A DNA stretch of 11,412 nt from an uncultured Clostridia bacterium (GCA_937888935.1 CALARO010000420.1:1-11412), one strand, 5' to 3'. Shown: positions 1-6,473, counted from the stretch's first letter. The notes: generated by a model not told the origin, from the letters alone. Made by a program: numbers and translations.

Positions 1-1
1 G

Positions 2-310
2 AAAAAGTTTAAAATTTTCCGCTCGTTCCGATTGATTTCGCTGGAAGCCGCGGCGGAAACGGGCGCGGATTATTTCGCGGGCGCGGGCATTGCATGCGCC
101 TTTCTGAAAGGCTATCTCGCCGTGAAAGGCGAAACGAAGAAAAGCGACGTGAAACTGTACCTGACGGACGGCGACGCGCTGCGGGTTTCCGTGCGAATCG
201 CGGCTTATTTTCAGATCGGCGTGCTTTTGGCTTTATTTATCAGATATTTATTCAAAGTAGCGATAAGGAGGATGAAAGGATTATGGAAGAAGGAAAAATT
301 GACGGCCTGA
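2..310 (+). CDS. DUF2953 domain protein, C-terminal part (5' end outside window)
   Basis: The reading frame is open from the first bases of the window, so the true start lies upstream. About 103 residues are visible. The chain carries a Gly/Ala-rich stretch (ETGADYFAGAGIACAF), a short beta-like part and a hydrophobic segment (IAAYFQIGVLLALFIRYLF) followed by a very basic tail (IRRMKGLWKKEK). This matches the C-terminal end of DUF2953 membrane proteins (B. subtilis YtfI type). Those proteins are typically encoded directly upstream of ytfJ/gerW in spore formers, and that is the arrangement here: the next gene starts inside this one, a 28-nt overlap that suggests translational coupling. The biochemical function of the family is unknown. 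Assignment rests on context plus weak sequence resemblance. Confidence 0.65.
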   Translation, partial: KKFKIFRSFRLISLEAAAETGADYFAGAGIACAFLKGYLAVKGETKKSDVKLYLTDGDALRVSVRIAAYFQIGVLLALFIRYLFKVAIRRMKGLWKKEKLTA

Positions 311-654
311 CGGAAGGCTCGCTTCGCGCGCTCGGCGGCATTGCCGACGCGGATACCGTGCTTGGCACGCCCGTTTTTACGGCGAGCGGCGCGCAGATTG
401 TGCCGTTTTCGAAAGTGACGTTCGGCAATTTATCCGGCGGCGGCGAATACGGCGACGTGAAAGTCATTAAAGAAGCGGGCGATCAATCGTTTGCGGGCGG
501 CAGCGGATCGGTGGTGAGCGTAAAGCCGATGGGGTTTATCATCGACGACGGACAAACCTGCCGCGTGGTACGCCTTTCCGACGAGCCGCTCGACAACCTG
601 ATTGAAAAGGCAAGCGATATTCTCAGAAACGTTACGGCAAAGCGTGAAAGCTGA
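283..654 (+). CDS. gerW: GerW (YtfJ) family sporulation protein
   Basis: A protein of 123 residues. The ATG at 283 was chosen because AAGGAGG lies at 265-271 and the protein then begins exactly where the family does; the open frame extends further upstream but there only shadows the DUF2953 gene. Family features are visible: an initial helix (LTEGSLRALGGIADADTVLG), then TPVFTASGAQIVPFSKVTFG, a glycine-rich loop (SGGGEYG), FAGGSGSVVSVKPMGFII, and a final helix (PLDNLIEKASDIL). B. subtilis YtfJ/GerW is needed for normal germination and cortex hydrolysis, so the gene points to an endospore-forming lineage. The gene overlaps the preceding DUF2953 frame and is 14 nt from the carboxypeptidase gene, which suggests one transcript. 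Confidence 0.85.
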   Translation: MEEGKIDGLTEGSLRALGGIADADTVLGTPVFTASGAQIVPFSKVTFGNLSGGGEYGDVKVIKEAGDQSFAGGSGSVVSVKPMGFIIDDGQTCRVVRLSDEPLDNLIEKASDILRNVTAKRES

Positions 655-668
655 AAAAGCGGGCGGTT

Positions 669-1786
669 ATGGCTGAAAACATTATGAAAAAGAGAAAAAA
701 ACGGCGATTTGTATTATTTGCCGCGATTATCACCGCGTTTTCGTTTTTCTCTTACGGCAGGGGAATCGGCGTAAACGCGGAAGGCTTCGGCGCGGATTCC
801 GAGACGAGCGCGGCAACGGGAAATGCGGCGTGCGTGCAGGCGAAAGCGGCGTGTGTGATCGAATTATCGTCGCGGCGGGTGCTTTTCGAAAAAGACGGCG
901 AAACAAAACTGCCGATGGCAAGCACCACGAAAATTGCCACCGCGCTTACCGTACTCGACGAGCTGACGGAGAAACGCGGCTGGACGAAAAATTTTGTGTT
1001 CCCGCGGCGTGCTGCGGCATCGAAGGCTCTTCGGTGTATTTAAAAGAAAACGACGAAACGACGGCGCGCGAGCTTTTGTACGGACTGATGCTGCGTTCGG
1101 GAAACGATTGCGCGGCAACGCTTGCCTGGCGCGTTTCGGGCGGCGTGAAGAAATTCGCCGAAAAAATGAACGACACGGCGAAGCGGGCGGGCGCGCTGAA
1201 TACGCGCTTTAAAAATCCGCACGGCTTACCCGAAAAAGGGCATTACACCACGGCGCGGGATTTATCAATGATCACGGCTTTGGCTCTCGAAAACGAAACG
1301 TTTGCGAAAATCGTGAGTACGCGCATGTACGAGCCGAAGCGTTGGGCGAATAAAAACAAAATGCTTGCGGAATACGACGGAGCGATCGGCGTGAAAACCG
1401 GCTTTACGAAGCAGGCGGGGCGATGCCTTGTATCGGCGGCAAAGCGAAGCGAAATGACTTTGATCTGCACGGTGCTGAATTGTTCCGATACCTACGGACA
1501 ATCGAAAACGCTTTTGGATGACGCCTTTTCGGCTTACGATTTTTCGTTGTTGCAAGCGGCGGAAAGTCCCGTGCCGCTCGATACGAAAAGGGGAAAAATT
1601 TCCGCGAAAACGGAAAAAGACTTGCGTTATCCGTTGCTTTCGGCGGAAAAACAGCATATTAAAAAGACGGCAATCGCGTTCGATACGCCGTTGAAAGATA
1701 AAAACGGACGGGAAATTTGCGGTCAGTTGCGCATTTACCTTTTAAATAGCTTGCTTTTTTCGGAAAATTTATATAAAATAGAATAG
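669..1786 (+). pseudogene. dacF: D-alanyl-D-alanine carboxypeptidase (DacF/PBP5-like, peptidase S11), frameshifted
   Basis: Two overlapping frames make up one gene. The first (669-1043) carries a signal peptide (MKKRKKRRF, then a hydrophobic core) and the catalytic STTK motif, with Ser85 encoded at 921. The second (open from 830, ending at TAG 1784-1786) carries GIEGSSVYLKE, the SGN motif at 1097-1105 and KTG at 1394-1402. All three active-site motifs of a DD-carboxypeptidase are therefore present but in two frames. The second frame already reads LDEKFCVPAACCGIEGSS, which fits the family without gaps, so the lost base is most likely in the GC run near 975-980. Restoring it gives about 372 residues, a normal length for the family. 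The enzyme would trim the terminal D-Ala of peptidoglycan or spore-cortex stem peptides outside the membrane. No strong ribosome site precedes ATG 669; ATG 684 is possible. The break may be a true mutation or a sequencing error. Confidence 0.85.
1751..1779 (+). promoter_or_regulatory. Possible sigma-A promoter for rluB
   Basis: TTGCTT at 1751-1756 and TAAAAT at 1774-1779 are separated by 17 nt, inside the end of the carboxypeptidase gene. This would start transcription near 1786, about 43 nt before the rluB ATG. The -10 matches consensus at five of six positions but the -35 is weak, and the stretch is simply AT-rich, so read-through from upstream may be the main route. Confidence 0.35.
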
Positions 1787-1828
1787 GCAAGTTTACAGAA
1801 CGAAAATAACGAATGAGGAAGTGTACAG

Positions 1829-2533
1829 ATGCGCATCAATAAATTTTTGGCGGAAAAGGGCGTGGCGAGCCGTCGCGGCGCGGACGAAATGATTAAAAGC
1901 GGCAGAGTGACGGTGAACGGAAAAACGGCGGAACTCGGCACGGATATTTCCGAAAACGATAAAGTGGAAGTGGACGGCGCGCCGATCGCGCAGGGCGAAG
2001 TTTCGCTTGTTTATTACGTGATGAATAAACCGAAAGGCGTGGTGTGTACGATGAGCGACGATCGCGGGCGGAAAACCGTTGCCGATCTCTTACCCGAAGG
2101 CATCGGGCGGGTGTTCCCCGTAGGGCGGCTCGATTACGATACGGAAGGGCTGCTCATTCTTACGAATGACGGCGATTTGGCGTATGCGCTGACGCATCCG
2201 AGCCGCGAAGTGCAAAAAACCTATCTTGCGAAAATCGAAGGCGTTCTCACGGAAAAAGATCTTAACCCGATCCGCTCGGGGATTGAGCTGGACGGCGTGC
2301 TTACGCATAAATGCAAGGCGCACATCGTGGAAACAAATAAAGAATACACGAAAGTTCACCTTACAATCACGGAAGGCAGAAACCGCGAAATCCGCCGCAT
2401 GTTTGAAGCGATCGGCAAAAACGTCAGCTTTTTAAAACGCGTGAAAATCGGCTCGCTTACTTTGTCCGGGTTAGACCGGGGGGCGGTGCGCCCGCTGAGC
2501 GATCGCGAAGTTGCCGCGCTGAAAAATTTATAA
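1829..2533 (+). CDS. rluB: RluB-family 23S rRNA pseudouridine synthase
   Basis: A protein of 234 residues. Residues 1-45 form an S4 RNA-binding domain (MRINKFLAEKGVASRR, then SGRVTVNGK). The RsuA/RluB-type catalytic domain follows, with the signature GRLDYDTEGLLILTNDGDLA; Asp102 is the catalytic aspartate. It continues to the RNREIRRMFEAIG motif near the C-terminus. The family converts a uridine to pseudouridine in helix 89 of 23S rRNA (U2605 in E. coli) or a neighbouring position; RsuA/RluB/RluE/RluF are close relatives, and the choice of RluB rests on length, the S4 domain and the Firmicutes context after DacF. The start is supported by GAGGAA at 1815-1820, 8 nt from ATG. It is the last gene of the plus-strand operon. 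Confidence 0.9.
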   Translation: MRINKFLAEKGVASRRGADEMIKSGRVTVNGKTAELGTDISENDKVEVDGAPIAQGEVSLVYYVMNKPKGVVCTMSDDRGRKTVADLLPEGIGRVFPVGRLDYDTEGLLILTNDGDLAYALTHPSREVQKTYLAKIEGVLTEKDLNPIRSGIELDGVLTHKCKAHIVETNKEYTKVHLTITEGRNREIRRMFEAIGKNVSFLKRVKIGSLTLSGLDRGAVRPLSDREVAALKNL

Positions 2534-2560
2534 GTTTTATCGGAAAAGACGAAAAATTTT

Positions 2561-2590
2561 GCCCCGGTTGCATTCTACGGCAATCGGGGC
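2561..2590. terminator. Hairpin between convergent rluB and lexA
   Basis: GCCCCGGTTGC (2561-2571) pairs with GCAATCGGGGC (2580-2590) over 11 bp including one G-T pair, with an 8-nt loop. It lies 27 nt after the rluB stop and about 70 nt after the lexA stop. On the minus strand the stem is followed by AAAATTTTT, giving a modest T-tract; on the plus strand the following bases are AT-rich without a T-run. Probably a bidirectional terminator, better for lexA. Confidence 0.65.
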
Positions 2591-2662
2591 ATATAAATAT
2601 ATCAATGTGTTTAAGTTGGGCGGCTTGATGCGCTATTTAGCGATGATGCGCGGTAGCGATGG

Positions 2663-3262
2663 TTACGCGATATTGTTGCGGATAAGTCCCACAACTTTGC
2701 CGAGAACGGCAACTTCTTCGGGATCGTACACGAAATCGTCGAGAATGTCGTTTTCGGGGTGAAGAATGATTTTGCCGTTTCTGTGGTAAATGCGTTTCAC
2801 CGTGGCGGAATCGCCTACCAACGCCACCACGATTTCGCCGTCGATAGAGGTTTGTTGGCGGCGCACGATGATTTTATCGCCGTCGCAGATGCCCGCTTTG
2901 ATCATGGAAGTGCCTTGCACGTGCAGCATGAATAAATCGTCGCCGCGAAATTCGCCGAGCGGGAAAGAATAATATTCTTCGTAATTTTCATACGCGAACA
3001 CGGGTTGACCGGCGGTTACCGTGCCGAGCAGGGGAATATTCACCGAGCCGGATTTCCCGATTGATACGGCACGCTTTTTATTATCTACTTTGTTGAGATA
3101 GCCTCTTTCCTGCAAGCGTTCGATGTAGCTATGCACGGTGGCGGTGCTTTTGATATCGCAATGCGCGCCGATTTCGCGCACGGAAGGCGTGTAACCGTTT
3201 TCTTCCGTGAAGCGGCGTATATAGTCCATGATTTTTATGAGTTTGTTTTCATCCATCGGCAT
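2663..3262 (-). CDS. lexA: LexA repressor, SOS regulator
   Basis: A protein of 199 residues. The N-terminal winged helix (1-67) includes the recognition region TPSVREIGAHCDIKSTATVHSYIERL. The C-terminal S24 peptidase domain has the scissile Ala84-Gly85 (TVTAGQPV), nucleophile Ser119 (QGTSMI) and general base Lys156 (ATVKRIY). It represses DNA-repair genes and is inactivated by RecA-stimulated self-cleavage after DNA damage. The ATG at 3262 is preferred over the ATG two codons later because GGGAGG (plus coordinates 3271-3276) sits 8 nt upstream of it. The gene has a near-consensus promoter with an operator-like palindrome over its -35, as expected for autorepression. Its direction is convergent with rluB and divergent from the cysteine-rich gene. 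Confidence 0.95.
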   Translation of the reverse strand: MPMDENKLIKIMDYIRRFTEENGYTPSVREIGAHCDIKSTATVHSYIERLQERGYLNKVDNKKRAVSIGKSGSVNIPLLGTVTAGQPVFAYENYEEYYSFPLGEFRGDDLFMLHVQGTSMIKAGICDGDKIIVRRQQTSIDGEIVVALVGDSATVKRIYHRNGKIILHPENDILDDFVYDPEEVAVLGKVVGLIRNNIA

Positions 3263-3303
3263 GGGGAAGCCCTCCCGAATTGCTTATTTTTTATTACATT
3301 TAT

Positions 3304-3332
3304 ATTATAGCATATTTTTTTTGAAATTGCAA
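3304..3332 (-). promoter_or_regulatory. lexA promoter (sigma-A, extended -10)
   Basis: On the minus strand TTGCAA (3332-3327) and TATAAT (3309-3304) are separated by 17 nt, with TGC immediately before the -10 (extended -10 form). Predicted start is near 3297, giving a leader of about 35 nt that contains the GGGAGG ribosome site. Confidence 0.8.
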
Positions 3333-3343
3333 ACAAATGTTTG
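3330..3343. promoter_or_regulatory. Putative LexA box (SOS operator)
   Basis: CAAACAAATGTTTG is a 14-bp inverted repeat, CAAAC-N4-GTTTG. It resembles the Firmicutes LexA box CGAACNNNNGTTCG, with the G/C at positions 2 and 13 changed to A/T. It overlaps the lexA -35 hexamer by three bases and ends 10 bp before the -35 of the divergent promoter, so LexA bound here could control both genes. Identification is by similarity and position only. Confidence 0.6.
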
Positions 3344-3353
3344 AAGAATTTTC

Positions 3354-3382
3354 TTGATTTTTGTAATTTTTTGTGGTATAAT
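3354..3382 (+). promoter_or_regulatory. Promoter of the cysteine-rich gene (sigma-A, extended -10)
   Basis: TTGATT at 3354-3359 and a perfect TATAAT at 3377-3382 are separated by 17 nt, with TGG just before the -10. The predicted start near 3389 gives a 29-nt leader containing AGAGGTG. This is one of the best promoters in the window, so a strongly expressed small protein is likely. Confidence 0.8.
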
Positions 3383-3417
3383 GTCGAAAAAAGGCGAATG
3401 AAAGAGGTGCAAAAACT

Positions 3418-3669
3418 ATGAATACAAGAAATAACAATAAAAAGACGGCGGTAAACAAAGGCGAAGAAAGCGAGCATACGGTGAAATGCGTGTTGTACGA
3501 TCGCGATTGTATCGGGTGTCTTGAATGTGAAACGTGCGATCTCGATCCGAACAAGGTTTGCGATAATTGCGGAAAATGCCTTGATATACAGGACGTGGCT
3601 TCTATTAAAATTGATAAAATCTACGCAAGCGAAGCGGACTACGAAGCCGATCTGAATAAGCGGAATTGA
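3418..3669 (+). CDS. Small eight-cysteine protein, possible Fe-S or zinc protein
   Basis: An 83-residue acidic protein with eight cysteines. Six of its seven clustered cysteine spacings are two residues: C31xxC34xxC37xxC40 (DCIGCLECETC), seven residues, then C48xxC51xxC54 (CDNCGKC), plus Cys24 upstream. The arrangement recalls ferredoxin-like [4Fe-4S] or zinc-ribbon binding, but no standard ferredoxin CxxCxxCxxxCP motif is present, so cofactor and function are open. It has no signal peptide or membrane segment. The ATG at 3418 is supported by AGAGGTG at 3403-3409. It is a single-gene transcript: strong promoter upstream, strong terminator 60 nt downstream. It is divergent from lexA with a shared operator region, so it may be part of the SOS response; that is inference. 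I recall similar small proteins in other Clostridia but cannot name a family. Confidence 0.8.
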   Translation: MNTRNNNKKTAVNKGEESEHTVKCVLYDRDCIGCLECETCDLDPNKVCDNCGKCLDIQDVASIKIDKIYASEADYEADLNKRN

Positions 3670-3731
3670 TTTTTTTTTCGGACAATTTTATATTTGATTT
3701 TTTGAAATTTTTGTATGATTTTGTATGATTT

Positions 3732-3760
3732 AAGGCGCAAAAACAAATTTGCGCCTTTTA
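3732..3760 (+). terminator. Intrinsic terminator of the cysteine-rich gene
   Basis: AAGGCGCAAA (3732-3741) pairs perfectly with TTTGCGCCTT (3748-3757) around a 6-nt AACAAA loop, followed by TT A C TTTT. The rest of the 172-nt gap to hflX is AT-rich and holds a 10-bp direct repeat (TTGTATGATT twice, 3711-3730) just before the stem. No terminator for hflX itself is evident on the minus strand. Confidence 0.8.
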
Positions 3761-3841
3761 CTTTTCATTGCGATTTTGATTTTTAATTTTTCGTTTCTTC
3801 GGCGAGCGTGTGCGGCAAAGTTTCGGTTTGCGACAATGTTT

Positions 3842-5200
3842 TTATTTTATCGGCGTAAGCCAGCGTTCGAACGCGCCGATGTGCGATTTTTCTATCGAGC
3901 AAGCGATATGCACGCCGTTTTCGGCGTATTCTGATTTGCATTCCGCCGCATAGTTTTTCAACTTAGAATAATCTTTGAGCTGCGCGTAAGGCACAAGCAG
4001 CGTACATTCAATATATTTTTCCTTAAACGCTTCGGAAATCCGCCGTTTCAATTCGTCTGTTCCCGCGCCGGTTTTTGCCGAAATAAAAACGCAGTCGGCG
4101 GGGTAAAGGGCGCGCGCGTTTTCGTCGAGCGTTTCGCTTTTATTGATCGCGAGAAGATACGGCGAAGAAAAATTCAGCGAATGAAGTACGTCGAGCGTGG
4201 TTTTTAATTGTACGTCGAAATCGGCGGTTGCGTCGCACACGATAATCGCCAGATCGGCGTTTAAAACGCTTTCCAGAGTAGAGCGGAAGGCGTCGATTAA
4301 ATGGTGTGGCAAATCTCTTAAAAAACCGACGGTGTCTACAAGCAGATAATCCGCGCCTTCGATCGTAAATTTGCGCGCCGTGGCGTCGAGTGTGGCAAAA
4401 AGCCGATTTTCGGCATATACGTTTTCGTTGCAGAAATAATTGAGCAGCGTAGATTTTCCCGCATTGGTGTATCCCACAAGCGCGATCGTTTTTGTCTGCG
4501 TTTTCTTGCGGCGTTCCGTTTGTAATTGTCTGCGTTTTTCCAGTTCGGCAAGTCTCTTTTCCAGATAGTCGATTCTGCCCCGAATATATCTTCGATCGGT
4601 TTCCAGTCTCGTTTCGCCCGGACCGCGCGTGCCTACGCCGCCGCCGAGCCGCGAAAGCGCGCCGCCTTTGCCTTTAAGCCGCGGATAAAGATATTTTAAT
4701 TGCGCAAGTTCCACCTGCAATTTGCCTTCCGCCGTTTTTGCGTTTCTCGCGAAAATGTCAAGGATTAAGGTGGTGCGATCAATCACTTTTCTGTCGCCTA
4801 AAGCGGATGAAATATTTTGCGTTTGAGAAGGGGTGAGATCGCCGTTGAAAAGTATTGTAACGTCAAGGCCGTTTAAAATTTCTGCAATTTCGGCAAGTTT
4901 CCCCGAGCCGAAAACCGTGGCGGGGGATATCGAACGCAATTTTTGCGCCGTAACGCCGGCAACCGCCGCGCCTGCACTTTCGATTAAAGATTTTGCTTCT
5001 TCTATAAGATCCCGCGCTTCTTTTTCATTATTTTCCGTGATCGGTTGCATGATATAAATTTTTTCGAGAATAGGGGAATCCGTTTCGATCTGATATTTCT
5101 GCCGTCGCGCGGCTGTATTATCTATGTCTGTCATATCAATATTATTATGTCTAACGTAATATAATTTATTGTCGTTATTCTTTTTTAGAGGGCGTTTCAT
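3842..5200 (-). CDS. hflX: HflX, ribosome-associated GTPase
   Basis: 452 residues from the longest ATG. In order: N-terminal HflX domain (VFGSGKLAEI near 96-105), linker with the family signature GGGVGTRGPGETRLETDRR (186-204), a coiled helix (DYLEKRLAELEKRR), then the G domain. The G domain has G1 GYTNAGKST (243-251), G2 FATLD (268-272), G3 DTVGF (289-293), G4 NKSE (353-356) and G5 SAK (374-376), followed by a C-terminal beta domain. HflX binds the 50S subunit and splits or rescues stalled ribosomes under stress. The start is uncertain: ATG 5200 overlaps the recombinase gene by 26 nt, while ATG 5134 (residue 23) also fits the family and lies outside the overlap; neither has a good ribosome site. 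The overlap or short gap suggests co-transcription with the recombinase. Confidence 0.93.
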   Translation of the reverse strand: MKRPLKKNNDNKLYYVRHNNIDMTDIDNTAARRQKYQIETDSPILEKIYIMQPITENNEKEARDLIEEAKSLIESAGAAVAGVTAQKLRSISPATVFGSGKLAEIAEILNGLDVTILFNGDLTPSQTQNISSALGDRKVIDRTTLILDIFARNAKTAEGKLQVELAQLKYLYPRLKGKGGALSRLGGGVGTRGPGETRLETDRRYIRGRIDYLEKRLAELEKRRQLQTERRKKTQTKTIALVGYTNAGKSTLLNYFCNENVYAENRLFATLDATARKFTIEGADYLLVDTVGFLRDLPHHLIDAFRSTLESVLNADLAIIVCDATADFDVQLKTTLDVLHSLNFSSPYLLAINKSETLDENARALYPADCVFISAKTGAGTDELKRRISEAFKEKYIECTLLVPYAQLKDYSKLKNYAAECKSEYAENGVHIACSIEKSHIGAFERWLTPIK

Positions 5201-6272
5201 CGTCCGTTTTTTCCGCGTCTGCGGGGAAATCGGAATGTAATTTCACAGCGCTTGCCACGCGCCGGCGGTTTTCCTGCGTAATGGCGGCATAATGCCGTTT
5301 GGTAGTGTTCACGTCCTTGTGTCCGAGAACGTCGGCAACGATATAAATATCGCCCGTTTCGTTATAAAGGCGCGTGCCGTAAGTGCTGCGCAGCTTATGC
5401 GGCGTGATTTTCTTTAAAGGCGTTACGGTTTTGCTGTACTTTTTCACGAGAAATTCCACGGAACGCACATTGATGCGTTTGTATTGCATCGAAAGGAAAA
5501 GGGCGTTTTCGCTTTTTGGAATTTTCGGATCGTTTTTTTTCTCGGCAATATATTCTTTCAAGGCAAACGCAACTTCGTCGGAAAAATAAAGGATTGCCTG
5601 ACCGCCGCCTTTTCGGGTGACAACAAAAGAATTATCGTCGAAATTCACGCTTTCGTCGTTTAAACCCACAAGCTCGCTGATACGGATTCCCGTGCCGAGA
5701 AACAGCGTTAAAATCGCCGTATCGCGCACACGAGTTTTATCGTGGTAACCGATCGCGTGTTTAGAAAGTCCGCGCCCGCTTTCGGCAACGGAAAGAAGCT
5801 CGGAAACTTCGTTTTTGTTAAGGCGAATAATCTCTTTTTCGCGGCATTTCGGAGTAGCGACTTTTGAAGCGTTATTTACTTCGATGTAACCTTTATTGAA
5901 AAAGTATTTGAACATCGCGCGCACAGCAGAAAGCTTGCGCGATTTCGCCGGCGCGTCGCAGGTAAGCAATTTCCCGTTGTAGCGATACCCCGAAAGATAG
6001 CTTAAAAACAATTCAACGTCGTTGTTTGTAACAGCTTCTAGATCTTCGAGCGTTAAATCAAGGGGGGCTTTTTTCTGGTATTTTTTGCGACAGAGAAAAT
6101 CGAAGAAAATACAGAGATCGTAAGCGTATTTCAAGCGCGTCTGGCAGCTTGTAAGCGATTCGATGCCGAGAAAATAATCAAAGCAAAAAGGGGGCAACTG
6201 TTTTTCAAGTAGCTCCGAAATTTTTTCATTATCTTTAAGATTTCTCGAAACATAGTAACTTTCTTTATTCAT
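5175..6272 (-). CDS. Tyrosine site-specific recombinase (Xer/integrase family)
   Basis: 365 residues from ATG 6272; the frame continues to a TTG at 6350 but that extension crosses the promoter. The N-terminal SAM-like core-binding domain (LPPFCFDYFLGIESLTSCQTRLKYAYDL) is followed by the catalytic domain with all six family residues: Arg197 (GTGIRISEL), Lys221 (RKGGG), His292 and Arg295 (PHKLR), His318 (LGHKD) and nucleophile Tyr328 (KRHYA). It is intact and predicted active, cutting and rejoining DNA at short inverted-repeat sites. A candidate target, a 15-6-15 palindrome, lies 137 nt upstream of its start. The protein resembles XerC/D-like recombinases conserved in clostridial chromosomes as much as phage integrases. 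Its 3' end overlapping hflX argues for a resident gene, while its place at the edge of a prophage argues for a phage integrase. No ribosome site precedes the ATG. Confidence 0.92.
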   Translation of the reverse strand: MNKESYYVSRNLKDNEKISELLEKQLPPFCFDYFLGIESLTSCQTRLKYAYDLCIFFDFLCRKKYQKKAPLDLTLEDLEAVTNNDVELFLSYLSGYRYNGKLLTCDAPAKSRKLSAVRAMFKYFFNKGYIEVNNASKVATPKCREKEIIRLNKNEVSELLSVAESGRGLSKHAIGYHDKTRVRDTAILTLFLGTGIRISELVGLNDESVNFDDNSFVVTRKGGGQAILYFSDEVAFALKEYIAEKKNDPKIPKSENALFLSMQYKRINVRSVEFLVKKYSKTVTPLKKITPHKLRSTYGTRLYNETGDIYIVADVLGHKDVNTTKRHYAAITQENRRRVASAVKLHSDFPADAEKTDDETPSKKE

Positions 6273-6278
6273 AATAAT

Positions 6279-6307
6279 AGTGTAGCGCAAAAAAACGACT
6301 TTGTCAA
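6279..6307 (-). promoter_or_regulatory. Recombinase promoter giving a leaderless mRNA
   Basis: On the minus strand a perfect TTGACA (6307-6302) is followed after 17 nt by TACACT (6284-6279). Exactly six bases (6278-6273) separate the -10 from the ATG at 6272-6270, so position +1 falls on the A of the start codon. No Shine-Dalgarno sequence is present, consistent with leaderless translation. Confidence 0.7.
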
Positions 6308-6408
6308 TAAAATCTCTTACAAACAAACTGAAATTCTTTGTAAAAAACAATAATTTTTATCTGCGAACCGCACATTTTTCTAAATTTCACCCCAATGGGG
6401 TATAGGAA

Positions 6409-6444
6409 TAACATTTCGTAAAATCCGTGTTTTACGAAATGTTA
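6409..6444. repeat. 36-bp perfect palindrome, dif/lox-like: candidate recombination (att) site
   Basis: The left arm TAACATTTCGTAAAA (6409-6423) and right arm TTTTACGAAATGTTA (6430-6444) are exact reverse complements around the 6-bp spacer TCCGTG. Two arms with a short asymmetric spacer is the layout of tyrosine-recombinase core sites (dif: two 11-bp arms, 6-bp centre; loxP: 13-bp arms, 8-bp centre). It lies between the last gene of the inovirus-like cassette and the recombinase gene. No T-tract follows on either strand, so an intrinsic terminator is unlikely. In single-stranded phage DNA it would fold into a strong hairpin. No second copy occurs in the window. The rest of the 201-nt gap 6273-6473 holds the recombinase promoter and a smaller palindrome ACCCCAATGGGGT (6389-6401). 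Confidence 0.65.
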
Positions 6445-6473
6445 CACCTGTTTTGTACCGCGGGGGCAGGTTT

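Noticed and set aside
94..282. Longer start for the gerW frame
   Set aside because: The upstream part is out-of-frame with the DUF2953 gene it overlaps, is arginine-rich in the way of shadow frames, and the AAGGAGG site points to ATG 283.
2631..2642. CGCTA-TT-TAGCG palindrome before the lexA terminator
   Set aside because: A two-base loop is too tight for a stable hairpin and there is no known operator match.
3398..3421. Seven-codon upstream frame ending in the ATGA of the cysteine-rich gene
   Set aside because: It has no ribosome site of its own and its bases include the AGAGGTG of the real gene; no sign of an attenuator.
3711..3730. Tandem TTGTATGATT repeats as a possible CRISPR or iteron array
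   Set aside because: Only two 10-bp copies with no spacers, in an AT-rich terminator leader; too little to support either.
6273..6350. N-terminal extension of the recombinase from a TTG at 6350
   Set aside because: It would cover the consensus promoter TTGACA/TACACT and adds 26 residues not expected in the family; ATG 6272 gives a normal N-terminus.
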